From Pezicula radicicola (Eukaryota; Ascomycota; Leotiomycetes; Helotiales; Dermateaceae), in the NCBI GenBank assembly GCA_003008705.1, contig PDUO01000016.1, positions 683,975 to 747,974 on the forward strand: a stretch of DNA of 64,000 nucleotides, in the 5' to 3' direction. The notes below the pieces were generated by a model. The model ran no database searches, was not told where the DNA came from, and saw nothing but the letters and a program-made list of their open reading frames with translations. Position numbers and translations under genes: made by a program. Shown one piece after another: positions 12,931-25,031 of the stretch. Position 1 is the first letter of the stretch. Each line of letters opens with the position of its first letter.

Positions 12931-15900
12931 ATGGAACGCCCAAGCACTCCCACACAGCCGCCCCTGTACTCTGTCCCTCCTTCCTACGGCGAATCCTCAT
13001 ATGGCGAAGAGAATAGCACAACCCCGACAGGACAGACAGGCAATGGCGCAGCAATTCGTCTCTTAACTTCAGTTGACGAGCCTGAGAGTCGTCCGTATGT
13101 TCCACCAGATCTTATACCACAACCTCTTGCAGTTAAATTAAAGAATCGTCAAATCAAATCAACCCCCGAGCACCTTTCATCTCTCAAGGAAGAGGAAGAG
13201 GCTATCTCAAACTGCAAGCTGCAGAAAAAATCGCCAGTTTCGTTGAAAGACAAAGTCAGGCTGCAACGAAAGAAAACGACATTGGCGGGGAAAGACGAAA
13301 TTCCAACCGTAAAGCTACAGACCAAGTCAAAGTTAAAAGCACCCGATGACAAAAATATTGCCAGTCTGTTATCAGTACTACCAGATGGCCCTTCTACCAG
13401 AAGACCACTTCGAAACCCTCCCAAATCTTCCCCGTCTTCCTTTACAAGTCCAAAGAAAAGAGACCCAAGCTTACAAGAACCAAACAGCCCCTACTCACCC
13501 CGCAGATCTTACCAGCCTTCAGTCACATCATTACACTCGCGGCCTCCGTCTATAATCGACACTGCTCCAACAATGCCACCAAGAGAATATATTCCATATA
13601 ATCCAAGTGGAAGAATTTCGCCGATTAGGGGAACCTCTGAATTCAGACCTCCACCTCCAAATCTTTCATTCGAACCCGAAGATCTTAATGGTAGCCCCAG
13701 ACCAGGAACCCCGTCTTCAAGATATGGGGGAAGTCCTAGAAGACCATTACCGCCAGCCCCTCTCTTCTCTGGTCCCGGTCCAAACGCACGCAATTCTACA
13801 TTTGCCGATGACGCCACAATATCAATCCCCTTAGATGAAGCAGATCTAAGTAATGGTAACGGTGACGATGTGTTCGGGCCTGAGAGCACTTTGAGTTCAG
13901 ACTCGAGAGAACATCTGAAAACACGAGAGTCTTACGCATCGCAAACTACCTTCACAGATGATATGGATACGGAATCAAAGGACATCTTCGAGCACTACGG
14001 CCCTGCACCTGACGGGAAACAAGAGCGAAGAGGTGCTAGACAGGCGCAGATGGCAAAGAAGGAAGTCAAACTCATCAACGGAGAATTGATCTTGGAATGC
14101 AAAATCCCGACAATTCTCTACAGTTTCTTGCCTCGGAGGGACGAAATCGAGTTCACTCATATGCGATATACAGCTGTAACCTGCGATCCCGATGACTTTG
14201 TATCGAAAGGATATAAACTTCGTCAAAATATAGGTACTACAGCAAGAGATACAGAACTCTTCATTTGCGTCACTATGTATAACGAGAGCGAAATTGACTT
14301 TACGAGGACAATGCACGCTGTCATGAAGAATATCTCACACTTCTGCTCCCGTTCAAAGTCAAGGACATGGGGCGAGCATGGCTGGCAGAAGATTGTTGTT
14401 TGTATAGTTTCTGATGGACGACAGAAAATACATCCTCGGACTTTGGATGCTTTGGCAGCCATGGGAGTGTATCAAGATGGAATTGCTAAGAATCTGGTCA
14501 ATGGTCGTGAAGTACAGGCACACGTATACGAGTACACGACCCAGGTCTCCCTAGATTCTGATCTCAAATTCAAGGGAGCAGAAAAGGGAATTGTGCCTGT
14601 TCAAATGCTCTTCTGCCTCAAGGAGAAGAACGCTAAAAAATTGAACTCCCACCGCTGGTTTTTCAATGCCTTTGGACGAGCTCTCACCCCAAATATCTGC
14701 ATCCTTCTCGACGTCGGTACAAAACCCGGTTCAAACTCACTGTATCACTTATGGAAAGCTTTCGACACAGATTCCAACGTCGCAGGTGCTTGCGGTGAGA
14801 TCAAGGCAATGAAAGGCAGAGGTTGGCTGGGGCTTCTAAATCCTTTAGTAGCTTCACAAAACTTCGAGTATAAGATGTCTAATATTTTGGATAAACCTTT
14901 GGAGAGTGTGTTCGGATACATTACCGTGTTGCCTGGTGCTTTGAGCGCATACCGTTATCATGCGCTACAGAATGACCATACAGGTCACGGACCTTTGAGT
15001 CAATATTTCAAGGGAGAGACTTTACATGGCGTGAATGCAGATGTCTTCACAGCGAACATGTACCTAGCCGAAGATCGTATTCTCTGTTGGGAATTGGTAG
15101 CAAAACGAGACGAGAGATGGGTGTTGAAGTACGTGAAAAGTTGTACTGGAGAGACTGATGTGCCAGGTAAGATAGGAGACAGATTCTATGATGAATAAAA
15201 GACTAATAGAGACCTAGATACTGTCCCTGAATTTGTATCGCAGCGTAGAAGATGGCTTAACGGAGCCTTCTTCGCGGCTATTTATTCCTTGGTTCACTTC
15301 AAGCAGATATGGGCTACTGATCACACCCTTTCGCGCAAAATCCTCCTCCACGTTGAATTCGTCTATCAGTTTATCCAGCTTTGCTTCACCTACTTTTCAC
15401 TCGCCAATTTCTACCTGACCTTTTACTTCGTAGCAGGTTCTCTAGCAGACCCGTCTGTGGACCCATTCGGCCATAGTATTGGGAAATACATCTTCTATCT
15501 CCTCCGGTATACATGCATCCTGCTCATTTGTGCGCAATTCATCCTCTCCATGGGCAATCGTCCTCAGGGTGCTCGGAAGCTATATCTTGGTTCCATGATA
15601 ATATATAGTATTATCATGATCTACAACACGTTCGCAACCATTTACATCATCATTCGACAATTCAAGGATAATGCAATATCAATCGGGGATAACATCTTTA
15701 CCAACTTGATTGTCTCAACTGCATCCACGGTTGGACTATATTTCCTGATGTCCTTCCTCTACCTGGAGCCATGGCATATGTTCACCTCGTCGGCACAGTA
15801 TTTTGCTCTCCTTCCATCCTATATTTGTACTCTCCAAGTGTACGCTTTCTGCAACACTCATGACGTTACATGGGGTACCAAAGGAGACAATGTCATCCAC

Positions 15901-16380
15901 ACAGATTTAGGTGCAGCTGTCGGAGGAAAAGGCTCAACAGTCGAGCTTGAGATGCCATCTGAACAACTCGACATTGACTCCGGGTACGATGAGGCCCTCC
16001 GCAACCTTCGCGACCGTCTCGAAGTTCCCGCTACTCCGATATCCGAATCTCAACAGCAAGAAGACTACTATAAATCAGTCCGTACCTACATGGTGGTAAC
16101 ATGGATGGTAGCTAACGCTATCCTAGCCATGGCAGTCAGCGAAGCGTATGGATCTTCTTCGCTTGGGAACAATACCTATCTGAAATTAATTCTCTGGAGT
16201 GTGGCTGCTTTGGCATTGTTCAGAGCACTTGGATCTAGTGCCTTCGGTGTCATCAATATCATCGAGGCGCTCGTGACAGGAAGGATGAAGATGAAGATGG
16301 AGCTTCCCGCGTGGATGGGTGGTGTTGGTGAAAAGATCAAGGATAGCGTGTCTAGCTTCGGAAGCAGTATCAAAAGTTAA
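12931..16380 (+). CDS. Chitin synthase, division I (class I/II type), with a long N-terminal extension
   Basis: This plasma-membrane glycosyltransferase polymerises UDP-GlcNAc into chitin for the cell wall. Two exons, 12931-15166 and 15218-16380, encode 1,132 residues. Residues 1 to about 380 are Pro/Ser/Arg-rich and probably disordered. The catalytic core starts near [20 protein letters not shown]. Visible motifs are [38 protein letters not shown], the catalytic AEDR (about residue 712) and QRRRWLNG just after the 51 bp intron. At least six membrane helices follow. The motif context ([20 protein letters not shown]) resembles classes I/II more than III. Class I enzymes as I recall them are about 900-950 residues, so the extension is unusually long. 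The only ATG-led frame begins at 12931. Confidence 0.95.
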
Positions 16381-17276
16381 AAGCAAGGGTTCAGTTGATT
16401 GAACAAATTCTTTTTCGGTATATCATTATGATATGCTATTCTTTGCATTAAGATAGGGATATAGCTGGGAGGGATTGATGAAAGGGATATGATAATGTGG
16501 TGTTTTTGTGTTGATGAAATGATGTTCGCTGGAGGGCTTATTTGGAAGAATAGCATGTTTACGAATTTGTATGTAGTTTGGTTTGGACTTGCGCATCCAT
16601 GCCCTGTTTTACGCCGGGAGTTGTAGGAGTTGATAGGTTTGCTGTAGGAATAGATGACCCTGTTTTGGTCAGATTTTAAGGAATAACGTATCGTTTTCAT
16701 CAACTTGTATACAGGGAAGTTGCTGGATGTCTAACCGCAAGTCTTTATTCAGACTGCCTACTGAAGTTCTTTCCTAGAGGCAAGGAAGACATATGGAAGG
16801 GTGCTTCGAGCGTTGTTTTCCTCATTAAGCACAAACACAAGCACAAGCACACCAGAAAGCAGAAACTTCACATAAAAAGGTAAACATTAAGACATATGTA
16901 GTAAATCCGCATTCGTTGGATCGTAATATACACACAAAGGTAGCCATCCCCTCACCTCTACCCAACTCCACCCTCCATTCCCTTCTTCTCTCCCTTTTCT
17001 GTCAATGCTTCCTCAAAAATATCCTCCTCAAGAATAGTTAAAAAAGTCCTCTGACCAGAACTCCTGCCAGAAATGGCGGCGGGAGGTCCTTCACGGTACA
17101 GTAGGGGGTATGATGGCGGTACCCAACGCCGAAAATGAAGCTTTATGACAAGGAAAATATGGTGTATCGTGTTACAGACGAAGCTGTGATGCAGGCGATG
17201 GTATGTTACAAGCAAGATTGATGGTGAGTCATGGGTATATAGGGTAATAGAAAAATTAAACGTGAAATTTCAAGCT
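16381..17276. other. Convergent 3' intergenic region, chitin synthase / MSB2-like gene
   Basis: These 896 bp hold the 3' untranslated regions of two converging genes. Short CA-rich repeats (cacaagcac units, about 16828-16850) occur. No coding sequence is recognisable. Confidence 0.5.
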
Positions 17277-20200
17277 TCAATTCCAGCCGAGTGAGTTCTC
17301 TGCCATCATTGGTGCTGATATCTGCGCAGTTCGTGCAGAATTGCCGTTGCTTCTTCCACTCCCTCGACTGCCACGGCTATTTCTGTTGTAATCTGGTGAC
17401 TGGCGACCACCAGACATCATAACACCGCCAGTGAGAGCTGGACTGCCTGATTGCATCATCTCAGCCGGGTTTATCACGGAGTTTGATCGGCGGTGGGCTT
17501 GCTTGCGCTTCTTGTATCTTCTGGCGATAAAGAACATGGCGACACCGTAAGCAGCAGCTCCACCAACAGCTCCCAGGGCAATACCTGCTGTCGCTCCTTT
17601 GACTGATGCACTCGTGTTCTGAGTGCTAGGGTCGAAAACCCCATTGTTAACAGCAGTTGTTGAGGTGGCGGCAGAGGCTGCTCCAGTTCCTGATGCTGCG
17701 CTACCGGCGAGAGTAGAGCCAGCGAGGATGGGAATGGCAGGGTTGATGTAGTTCATAAGAGTGTTGACGCTGCCGCTTGGGTTGTTATAGATCTCCGATA
17801 CAGGGGTCTTTACAGCAAGCTGGAGAGTATTGACCATTGAGGTTGGGATAAATGCATAGGCAAGTGTCGTGACGAAACCCAACTGCTTGCGTGTGTCATA
17901 TGGAATAAGGCTGTGCATGGTAATCTGGTCAAGGTCCAATCCTAAGCCAGTGGCTATGCCCTCTGGGAGGTAGGTAAAGATCTGGGCAGATGACATTGTA
18001 TTAGACACAACGAAATCGTAGTTCAAAGCATAAAGGAACCCAAGTTGAATTAAAGTCGAGTCCGCTGGAGCATCTGGGGTGCCGGTGCTGGGCGAGATTA
18101 CTTGAGGCAAATTAGCCGGGAGGGTTGATGCAGTGGGGCCAGCGGTGGAAAGGCTTGAAGAAGAAGATTGGGCAATGATGGTAGTTGGGAGCCACAACGA
18201 GGTTGCCGAATCGGTTCCAGTTGGCGTAATACTATACACTGGGGGTGGGGTCGAGGTCGAGAAAGCTGGGGGTGATGTCTGACTTGGGGGAGAAACCGAT
18301 GTTGTTGATGAGGACGATACGGGAATTGACGAAGCTGAAGTTGAAGAGGTGAGAATCGGAATAATAGTAGTACCATTGTTTGAACTTGTTGCAGAGGCCA
18401 GGCTGGTCAAGGCAGAGCTGGTGATGCTCTCGGTTCCATTAATACTTGCACCAGAGGTTGGAGCACTTGATCCAGACGTTGGGAAAATTCCAGAGACACT
18501 GGATGCCTTTGAAGATTCAGCAGTGCTCAAGGTAGTCGATCCAGTACCACCAAACGAGGCGCTGATACCTGAGGTGAAAGCGCCTGTAGACGTCGTTGTG
18601 CTGTTGTCTCCTGTGCTGGTACCGGTTGGCAAGCTTGAACCTGCGGATGTGGTCTGGGATCCTAGGTAGCCAGTTCCAGAATATGGAGCGGTCCCTGAAG
18701 CACTAATGCCAGATGCAGTTGGAGAGCTAGTTGTGGTTGCCGCACCAGACTCGGATGTTGACGTGGATCCGAAAATACTAGATAGAATGCTTCCGAGGCC
18801 AGTTGAAGAGCCAGTGTCCGAGGTTGGGGTGCTGGTTGCTGCAGGCGAGGCGGACGATGTGATTCCGCCCGTTGATGCAATTCCGCTAAATCCCGTGGAG
18901 GCAGCGGAATCGGTCAAGGAGCCAGACGAAGCGATTGGGGTCGTTGTGGCAGCAGCTCCTGTAGAAGCTGGTCCGCTTATTCCATCGGCCGTGGTGGTGG
19001 GTACGGATGATGAATCAGTGGAGGAAGCCAAGTCAGTCGAACTGGCAATAGCAGAAGAAAGAATATCGGAACTAGCAATCGAGCTCGCTTCTTCAGAAGA
19101 CAAAGTTGCAGCAGCGCCGGTTGTAGCTGGTCCAGTAATGCCATCGGCCGTAGCAGTAGGGGCAGAAGAGCTAATTAAAGCGCTGGACACACCCGAAACA
19201 AAATTGCTCAATACGTTGGCACTGCTCGTAGAAGCAGATCCGGTTGAGGCTGACCCACTAATGCCATCGGCCGTAGTGGTTGGAGTAGAAGAAGAGACAA
19301 TATCGCTGGCCGACGTAACTCCTGTCGAAGCTCCACTGATTCCATCTGTGGTGCTAGTTGCAGCAGACAAGCCGAGAGCACTGGTAGCACCTGATGCGAT
19401 GCTGCTTAGCGCGTCTGGTAGAGGAGCAGAAGAGGACGAAGCAGAGGTTGTTGTAGGCGAAGCTGGATCTGTTGAGCCTGCCGATCCTGAGAAAGAAACT
19501 CCTGAGCTCTCGCTTCCGGCGCTAGTAGTTGTTGCTGCACTGCTTTCTGAAGTGCTGCTCACAACTCCTCCAGGTCCAAAGGTGATAGCACTACCAACTG
19601 AAGACGAGCTAGCTGCGGACTCGGAAGTTGAGGCAGCGCTGCTTGAAGTTGGTGAGATGACAACTGGGGTTGTAGACCCGGTTCCTACTGCAAGTGCCGA
19701 GTCTGAAGTTGAAGCTGCGCTACTTGAAATTGGCGAGATAACTACGGGCGTTGTAGAACCTGTTCCGACGGCGAGTGCCGAATCTGAAGTTGAAATAGCA
19801 CTGCTTGAAGTTGGTGAACTAACGGCTGCGGTGGTAGAGTCAGTTCCAATTATACTTGAAAGGTCGGAAGACACAGCCGAGATCAAAGCGATGTCTGTTG
19901 TCGAAGAAGCTGCGCTACTGGCAGTTGGAGATATAACCACAGCGGTCGTAGACCCAGTTCCAACTATACTTGATAAAGTAGAAGTCACGGCGGAGGCCAA
20001 GGCAACGTCTGAGGTCGATGTGGCCGAGGCCGAGGCCGTTGTCTCGTCGTCCGAGGTGGAGCTCGTTGCAGCATTACTCGTTGTCCCTGCATCTGTACTT
20101 TGAGCGCTTGATGAAGAAATGGTCTCGGTGCTTGATTCTACAGTTGTCCCCGTAGATCCATCGATTACCACGGTCGATGCTACAACTACAGTTGTAACTG

Positions 20201-20567
20201 CTGTTTCTGAAGTTGAAGTTGAATCTATAGATGCAGTGGTCGAAGAGGCCGCAGCAGAACTCGTCGATTGTAGTATGGCACTGTCAGAGCTCCCTGTTGA
20301 TCCGGCAGACGTTAACCCAATTGAATCTCCACTCGTAAGCCCATTCAAAAAATCCGTCAAGCTGTTGGACCGTGTTGTCAGAGATTGACTTGAGGTCAAT
20401 TCCGGGGTAGTGGATGCGCTGAGAGTGGTTTGGCTAGTGGTGACTGTGGAGGAGTTGGTAAAACGTTTAATTTGCCTGGGGAAATAGAACTTCGGCCGGT
20501 CTGGAGCAGCTACTGCGAAAGTAGAAAGGACGGCCACCGAGGCAACGACGAGCGAAGTTGTATGCAT
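17277..20567 (-). CDS. MSB2: Msb2-like signalling mucin
   Basis: Msb2 is a cell-surface mucin that works upstream of Cdc42 and the filamentation/pathogenicity MAP kinase pathway. This uninterrupted frame encodes 1,096 residues. It starts with a signal peptide (about 1-20, ending AVAAP). A very long Ser/Thr/Ala-rich region to about residue 820 contains degenerate repeats built around TADGISG and GSTTPVVISP. A non-repetitive ectodomain follows (about 840-945, LIQLGFLYALNYDF to INPAIPILAG), matching the positive-regulatory domain of fungal Msb2. A single membrane helix lies at about 992-1014 (GIALGAVGGAAAYGVAMFF), with a basic stop-transfer RRYKKRK and a tail of about 80 residues ending MAENSLGWN. 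That architecture and tail are my reasons for the call. A different cell-wall mucin is the alternative. Confidence 0.87.
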   Translation of the reverse strand: MHTTSLVVASVAVLSTFAVAAPDRPKFYFPRQIKRFTNSSTVTTSQTTLSASTTPELTSSQSLTTRSNSLTDFLNGLTSGDSIGLTSAGSTGSSDSAILQSTSSAAASSTTASIDSTSTSETAVTTVVVASTVVIDGSTGTTVESSTETISSSSAQSTDAGTTSNAATSSTSDDETTASASATSTSDVALASAVTSTLSSIVGTGSTTAVVISPTASSAASSTTDIALISAVSSDLSSIIGTDSTTAAVSSPTSSSAISTSDSALAVGTGSTTPVVISPISSSAASTSDSALAVGTGSTTPVVISPTSSSAASTSESAASSSSVGSAITFGPGGVVSSTSESSAATTTSAGSESSGVSFSGSAGSTDPASPTTTSASSSSAPLPDALSSIASGATSALGLSAATSTTDGISGASTGVTSASDIVSSSTPTTTADGISGSASTGSASTSSANVLSNFVSGVSSALISSSAPTATADGITGPATTGAAATLSSEEASSIASSDILSSAIASSTDLASSTDSSSVPTTTADGISGPASTGAAATTTPIASSGSLTDSAASTGFSGIASTGGITSSASPAATSTPTSDTGSSTGLGSILSSIFGSTSTSESGAATTTSSPTASGISASGTAPYSGTGYLGSQTTSAGSSLPTGTSTGDNSTTTSTGAFTSGISASFGGTGSTTLSTAESSKASSVSGIFPTSGSSAPTSGASINGTESITSSALTSLASATSSNNGTTIIPILTSSTSASSIPVSSSSTTSVSPPSQTSPPAFSTSTPPPVYSITPTGTDSATSLWLPTTIIAQSSSSSLSTAGPTASTLPANLPQVISPSTGTPDAPADSTLIQLGFLYALNYDFVVSNTMSSAQIFTYLPEGIATGLGLDLDQITMHSLIPYDTRKQLGFVTTLAYAFIPTSMVNTLQLAVKTPVSEIYNNPSGSVNTLMNYINPAIPILAGSTLAGSAASGTGAASAATSTTAVNNGVFDPSTQNTSASVKGATAGIALGAVGGAAAYGVAMFFIARRYKKRKQAHRRSNSVINPAEMMQSGSPALTGGVMMSGGRQSPDYNRNSRGSRGSGRSNGNSARTAQISAPMMAENSLGWN
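17800..20450 (-). repeat. Degenerate Ser/Thr-rich coding repeats in the MSB2-like mucin
   Basis: Imperfect tandem units recur within the mucin coding sequence. A roughly 29-residue unit with GTGSTTPVVISP is clearest at about 19620-19990, and a unit with TADGISG recurs at about 18970-19350. Their low-complexity composition also produces long spurious antisense frames. Such repeats commonly vary in length between strains. Confidence 0.7.
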
Positions 20568-23500
20568 CTTGAATGAAAGCAGTCTAAATATTTGAACTTG
20601 ATCTCGTAAAGGATAGGGTTGAGGAGTAGGTGGAGAAATAAGATTGGTGAATCTGGTCGCCAGTTAGCGGTGCCAACCTCTGTAGGGAGGCACCTCGCTC
20701 TCAACTCACTCACTGTCAGGGAAATAAGATTAACGAGTGTACTTGACAAATATGTCAACGAGTGTGTCTGCAATGGCAACAGTCAGTAAAAAGTCTGAGG
20801 TTGCTTCCTCGCATAAATATCAACACTCTCGTAGCGACCCAGCGACCGACGAGCCGCATATATTTAAAAAGCGACAAAAAGACCAGTCATCCCTCCAAAA
20901 GTATCCAGCGAAAAAGAGACCTGGCTACTCACGAGATCAAAAGATCGATTGTAGTTTCGCAAGATCCAAATGAGTGTGGTGACGATAAATCGTCAGAAGG
21001 TCGCGCGTCGAGTTCACAACTTGCAATCGTTCGTCCCAATCATCAGCGAGCTACCATTATCCAGAGACCTCCGGAGGCCCACTATCGTATATTTATTAAT
21101 TCGTGTGTAAGGCGTGCGAGCAAGCTGCACGTCGTCGAAATTGAGGTCGTGGAGGAGGAGAGGAGAGGAGGAGGGCGAAGGTTGAGGGAGATATTGGTGA
21201 TGGGTGAGGGAAGCAGGAACACGACGAGGCAGGCCCTTGGCTTAGAGGAAATGAGGTGAGCGCAGCTTTGCAGCTAAGAAAAGTGGCCCTGCGAAATGCG
21301 ACCAAGGCGAAGAGGGGGTCCTGTGGAAAGAAAAGAGCACACTGGAAAGGCGGGTGAGCGAAGTAACAGTGACTGCTGGCGCGGGTGGCCTGTGGGCAGT
21401 GGTGGACAGGGAGGCTGTATAATTATTTGGGGCAGTCTGCTTTGTACCGCGCGCTCTAAATTCCAATACCACGTAAAACGGGGGTCTGGAAAGGAGACAA
21501 AGACCAGTGATCGTGCTCTGTTGAGCCCCCTGTCCTTGGAGTCAAATAACAAACGCTTGGCCATCGCATATTGAACACTTTCTCGTCTTGTTCCCCGAGA
21601 CTTCGATGCCCCGGTACTGCCCAGGCGGAATCCTGCTGCTGTTCTTTGTTGACCCAACTCGCCCACTTCGCCCAAGTGTCTGCTTCTGTCTGTTGTACCC
21701 TCTGGACTTATTGCTCGCATTCTGCCATGTTCATATTTTACCGCGCCCCTCCGGCCCCCTTGTCAACGACCCTTGCGTGGCTAGCCGTTGAGCCAATGGA
21801 GACCTGAGTAGGCGGTTTGGAATTCAGCGCCATGATGAGCCTTCTTAATCTTAATCTACTTAAAATCTACGGGCCCCCACTTAAATCTCCAGACATCGGC
21901 TCCAGTCAAGCTTCGCAACGAGAAACAAAGGCCCGGTTTTGCACAAGTTGTTGTCGATCCAAGAAGACGAAGTGATCCAGATTCATCTGATTCTCGCGAT
22001 AACTTCATTTTGCTCTAACTAGATATTTCCTCATGTTCGTGTGTCTTTTCTCTGGTTGTGGTGCTGCGCAGTGGACACGCAAGCTCCCCCGGCTAGCAGA
22101 GTAATATTATGCTTTGGCTATACGTGCCTCAGCAGCCATCTCCAATGGGTAATACGATATCTGGGAGCGGGCTCCATCCACGTGTATTACTGCCATCGCG
22201 AGCTTGAACGGCGTGCACCATCAAACTTTGCATCGTGCCATCATCATAAACAAAGCGAGAGAATTTGTGTAAATAATGCAGATATCACAAGTAGCACTAC
22301 AGTAGTTCCTGGCCCTAGTGCACGGTTCTTTTGATCTTCGTTGCTTCGTTGCGCCGCTGCCCTGAGCAAGCCTTTGACGCCCACACCCACCGGTTGCTAT
22401 ATTTACTTACGCCTTACCATTTCAGGCCATGGACATATTCAACTTGGGATACCCTCAAAGCACGCCTTGGAGATAGTAACTAAATACGAATTGGACGAAA
22501 GGGAAACGGGGTCAAAGAACTTGGTGTCCGTGTAAAGTTCGTAGGTATAAGTGGCACATACTCCGTACATACGAAAGTTCTCTCGTATGGGCATAACAAA
22601 GAACCATTATTGTGCCAGTCGAGCCATTCAGGACTCAGGTACCCGGGAGTTTTGGTGCCTGAGCCGGCCGCGAGCCAGAAGCAGGTCCAAAAGGTCGACA
22701 AAGATGCCGAAATCATATCGGTAAGCGGGTGAAACGCTAGCGAAGATCTTATCAAAAAATAGGTACGAAAGGACTTGCGTACTGTCCTAAAAGCGGCTAT
22801 GATCGCCAGCCTTTCTGGTCTGCTGTTCATCTCTTTGAGCTCTCGAGGAAACAGGAAACATCCTTCCTGGAACTGGCCTCAAATACCCCCCAAGCACAAG
22901 GAGAGTCGGCGAGAGAACCTTGGTGCCGAGGGGAAGGCGAGCGGCATGTTGATGATGCGACTCAAGAAGCAAACATTCCAAGGTCCTACTTTCGCTGTCG
23001 ATGTCGAGAACACAAATTCTGTAACAAGCCTTTTGTCATGAACGCATTCCTGGCCCTCTCTGCATCGTCCCATCATTACCCATGTGGTGGCATGCGCCTT
23101 CCAGTTTCATCGTACTCTAATCGCATTCTGGAAGACTGCGAAAGCTTCGAGCCAAGTTTCACGCTGAGAGAAATCGGGTCAGGAATGTGGGTGTCGGGTT
23201 TGCCCCCCGTAGATGTTTCAAACACAAGCTTAAAATCTCTCCAAGAGGCCCAAAAATTCGGACGTGAAAGAATGGGATGAAAGTTTGTTTGTCCTTGGAA
23301 TTGGCCGTTATGATCTTTTGGTCTTTTGGTGCGACTTCATGAGATTTCAGAACGTGGCTGGGGATGTTTGCATAAGAAACGGGGAAATTTTCAATTTTGT
23401 TTCTGGTGATGTGGTGAGACCGTCGACTTATTCCACGAAGGCTTAGGAAAGGTTACGACAACAACGAACTTGGTCTGGGGCAGCTTTCGATTTGAGAACA

Positions 23501-25031
23501 ACACGTGTAGTTAATTCCTCCCTATTGAAATTCGCAAGAGAAGCGTCTGCTCTAGATTACGGCTATGAGAGACGTGAAGTGTGTTCAAATGCCTAAGTAA
23601 GTTGTTAAGCGGGGAATGGAGCCGAGGAGATTTCAAGCTGGGAGAGTCTCTTATTGATTGATAGAACCTCTGGATATTATTCCGCCTCTAAAGTAAACAA
23701 TGCTTACTCTGGAACCCTGATTAAACCATGAATGATCCATGGACGAATGTCAAGGTCGTAACCCGGTCTGTCATTTTGTCCAACTTGTATTGGCTAAGTA
23801 AATAATAGTTTGTTGAAATGAAAGTGCATGTGAGCATTTCTCAATGCCGAATACCATTTCCCCTCTGCACTACGACATCAACCTAAGACTTTTCATGTGG
23901 CGAGTGCTTGCTCAACTGATGGCGACAATGTTATAGAATGAGTTGGATGAAGCACCAGCTTCATCCACGAATGACCATGCATGAAGCGTGGAAATGTTAG
24001 GGCTTACTTTCCAAAGTAGAAGTAGAATATTTCTTTGCGAAAACTCGTCCAAGTGGGCTGGAAATATTAATGTTTAGGAGTAAGCTACCTCTGCCACCTT
24101 GCAATAAATAAGAACTTCTTTCCAGACCAGGTGAATACTATTGTATGGCAAGTGAAGGGTTGAAAAGTACACTTCCTCAGTAGCTCAATACTAGAAATGA
24201 CCTCTAAAGACAAGGGTCAGCTTAGTATTGTTTGTCGAGCACAAACTCTGCTGCTGATAATGAAATTCGGATCCAGACATGAGTAGACAATAAGAAACTG
24301 AGGAATAAGGTGGTCGAACTCCCACGGCTGGAAGCAATTGTTGGGTGATTATAATCAACACAGTCGCTCAGAATTTGGACAACTCCAAATAGCTCAGATC
24401 AGCTCTTGCAACGAAACCAGATGAACTCATATCCTCTCCAATCCACCAGGCTTATGTTCACCCTAGAGTCTTACCACCCGATTCGACTCGTCAGGTCGAT
24501 GGGTGTACCTTATCAACAAACAAACAGTCTCCCAAGAGAACTCCAACTGGACATGCCTCCGTACAATTACAACAATAGCAATGAAGGACGCGTCAAAAGC
24601 CATGTGCCCTGTGATCCGAGATCTGCAGTGTACATACTGTAGTGTACAGTACAAGCACAACATCGAAAGACCCCGATGATGCAGAACTTTTACTTGCCAA
24701 GAGATGCTGCTTCACTGGACTAAAGTGCGTAAGCAAATGGGGAGCCATGACAATCACGTCAAATGCTTCAGAGGAAGGCGAATGGCCCGGACTTCAGAAG
24801 AAGAAGCAGACTACTCCTTGTAGTCCTGTCCAGTACAGCACTGAGAGGTCACTATTGTCCTTCCCCTCCTTCCCCCCGAGGCGCGGTGCGACGCCTGTCA
24901 TTCGTCAGGGGTGCTCGCGGGTCCCACCATGATGCAGACCCCGCTGCTTCAGGCCTCAGCCTTTCCAAGAGCTTCCGCGTCACGCATAAAGCTCTTCACT
25001 TGCCAGCCCATTCCACCCGACTTGCCCCTCC
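20568..25031. promoter_or_regulatory. 4.46 kb gene-free region between divergent MSB2-like and FKBP12 genes
   Basis: I find no convincing gene here on either strand. Open frames are short, unrelated to families I know, and lack exon-intron structure. The length is unusual for this gene-dense arm of the window. It may hold a large MSB2 upstream control region or long leader, or non-coding transcripts. The 200 bp before the FKBP12 ATG are C-rich, typical of a strong fungal leader. No tRNA or rRNA gene was seen. Confidence 0.5.

Noticed and set aside
18706..20103. A 465-codon open frame antisense to the Msb2-like gene
   Set aside because: It is rich in Ala, Glu and Val repeats that mirror the Ser/Thr-rich codons on the opposite strand. 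No family motif or initiation context was seen.
20762..21259. A 165-codon frame upstream of the Msb2-like gene
   Set aside because: Composition is irregular, no family motif or splice structure was seen, and it overlaps simple purine repeats.
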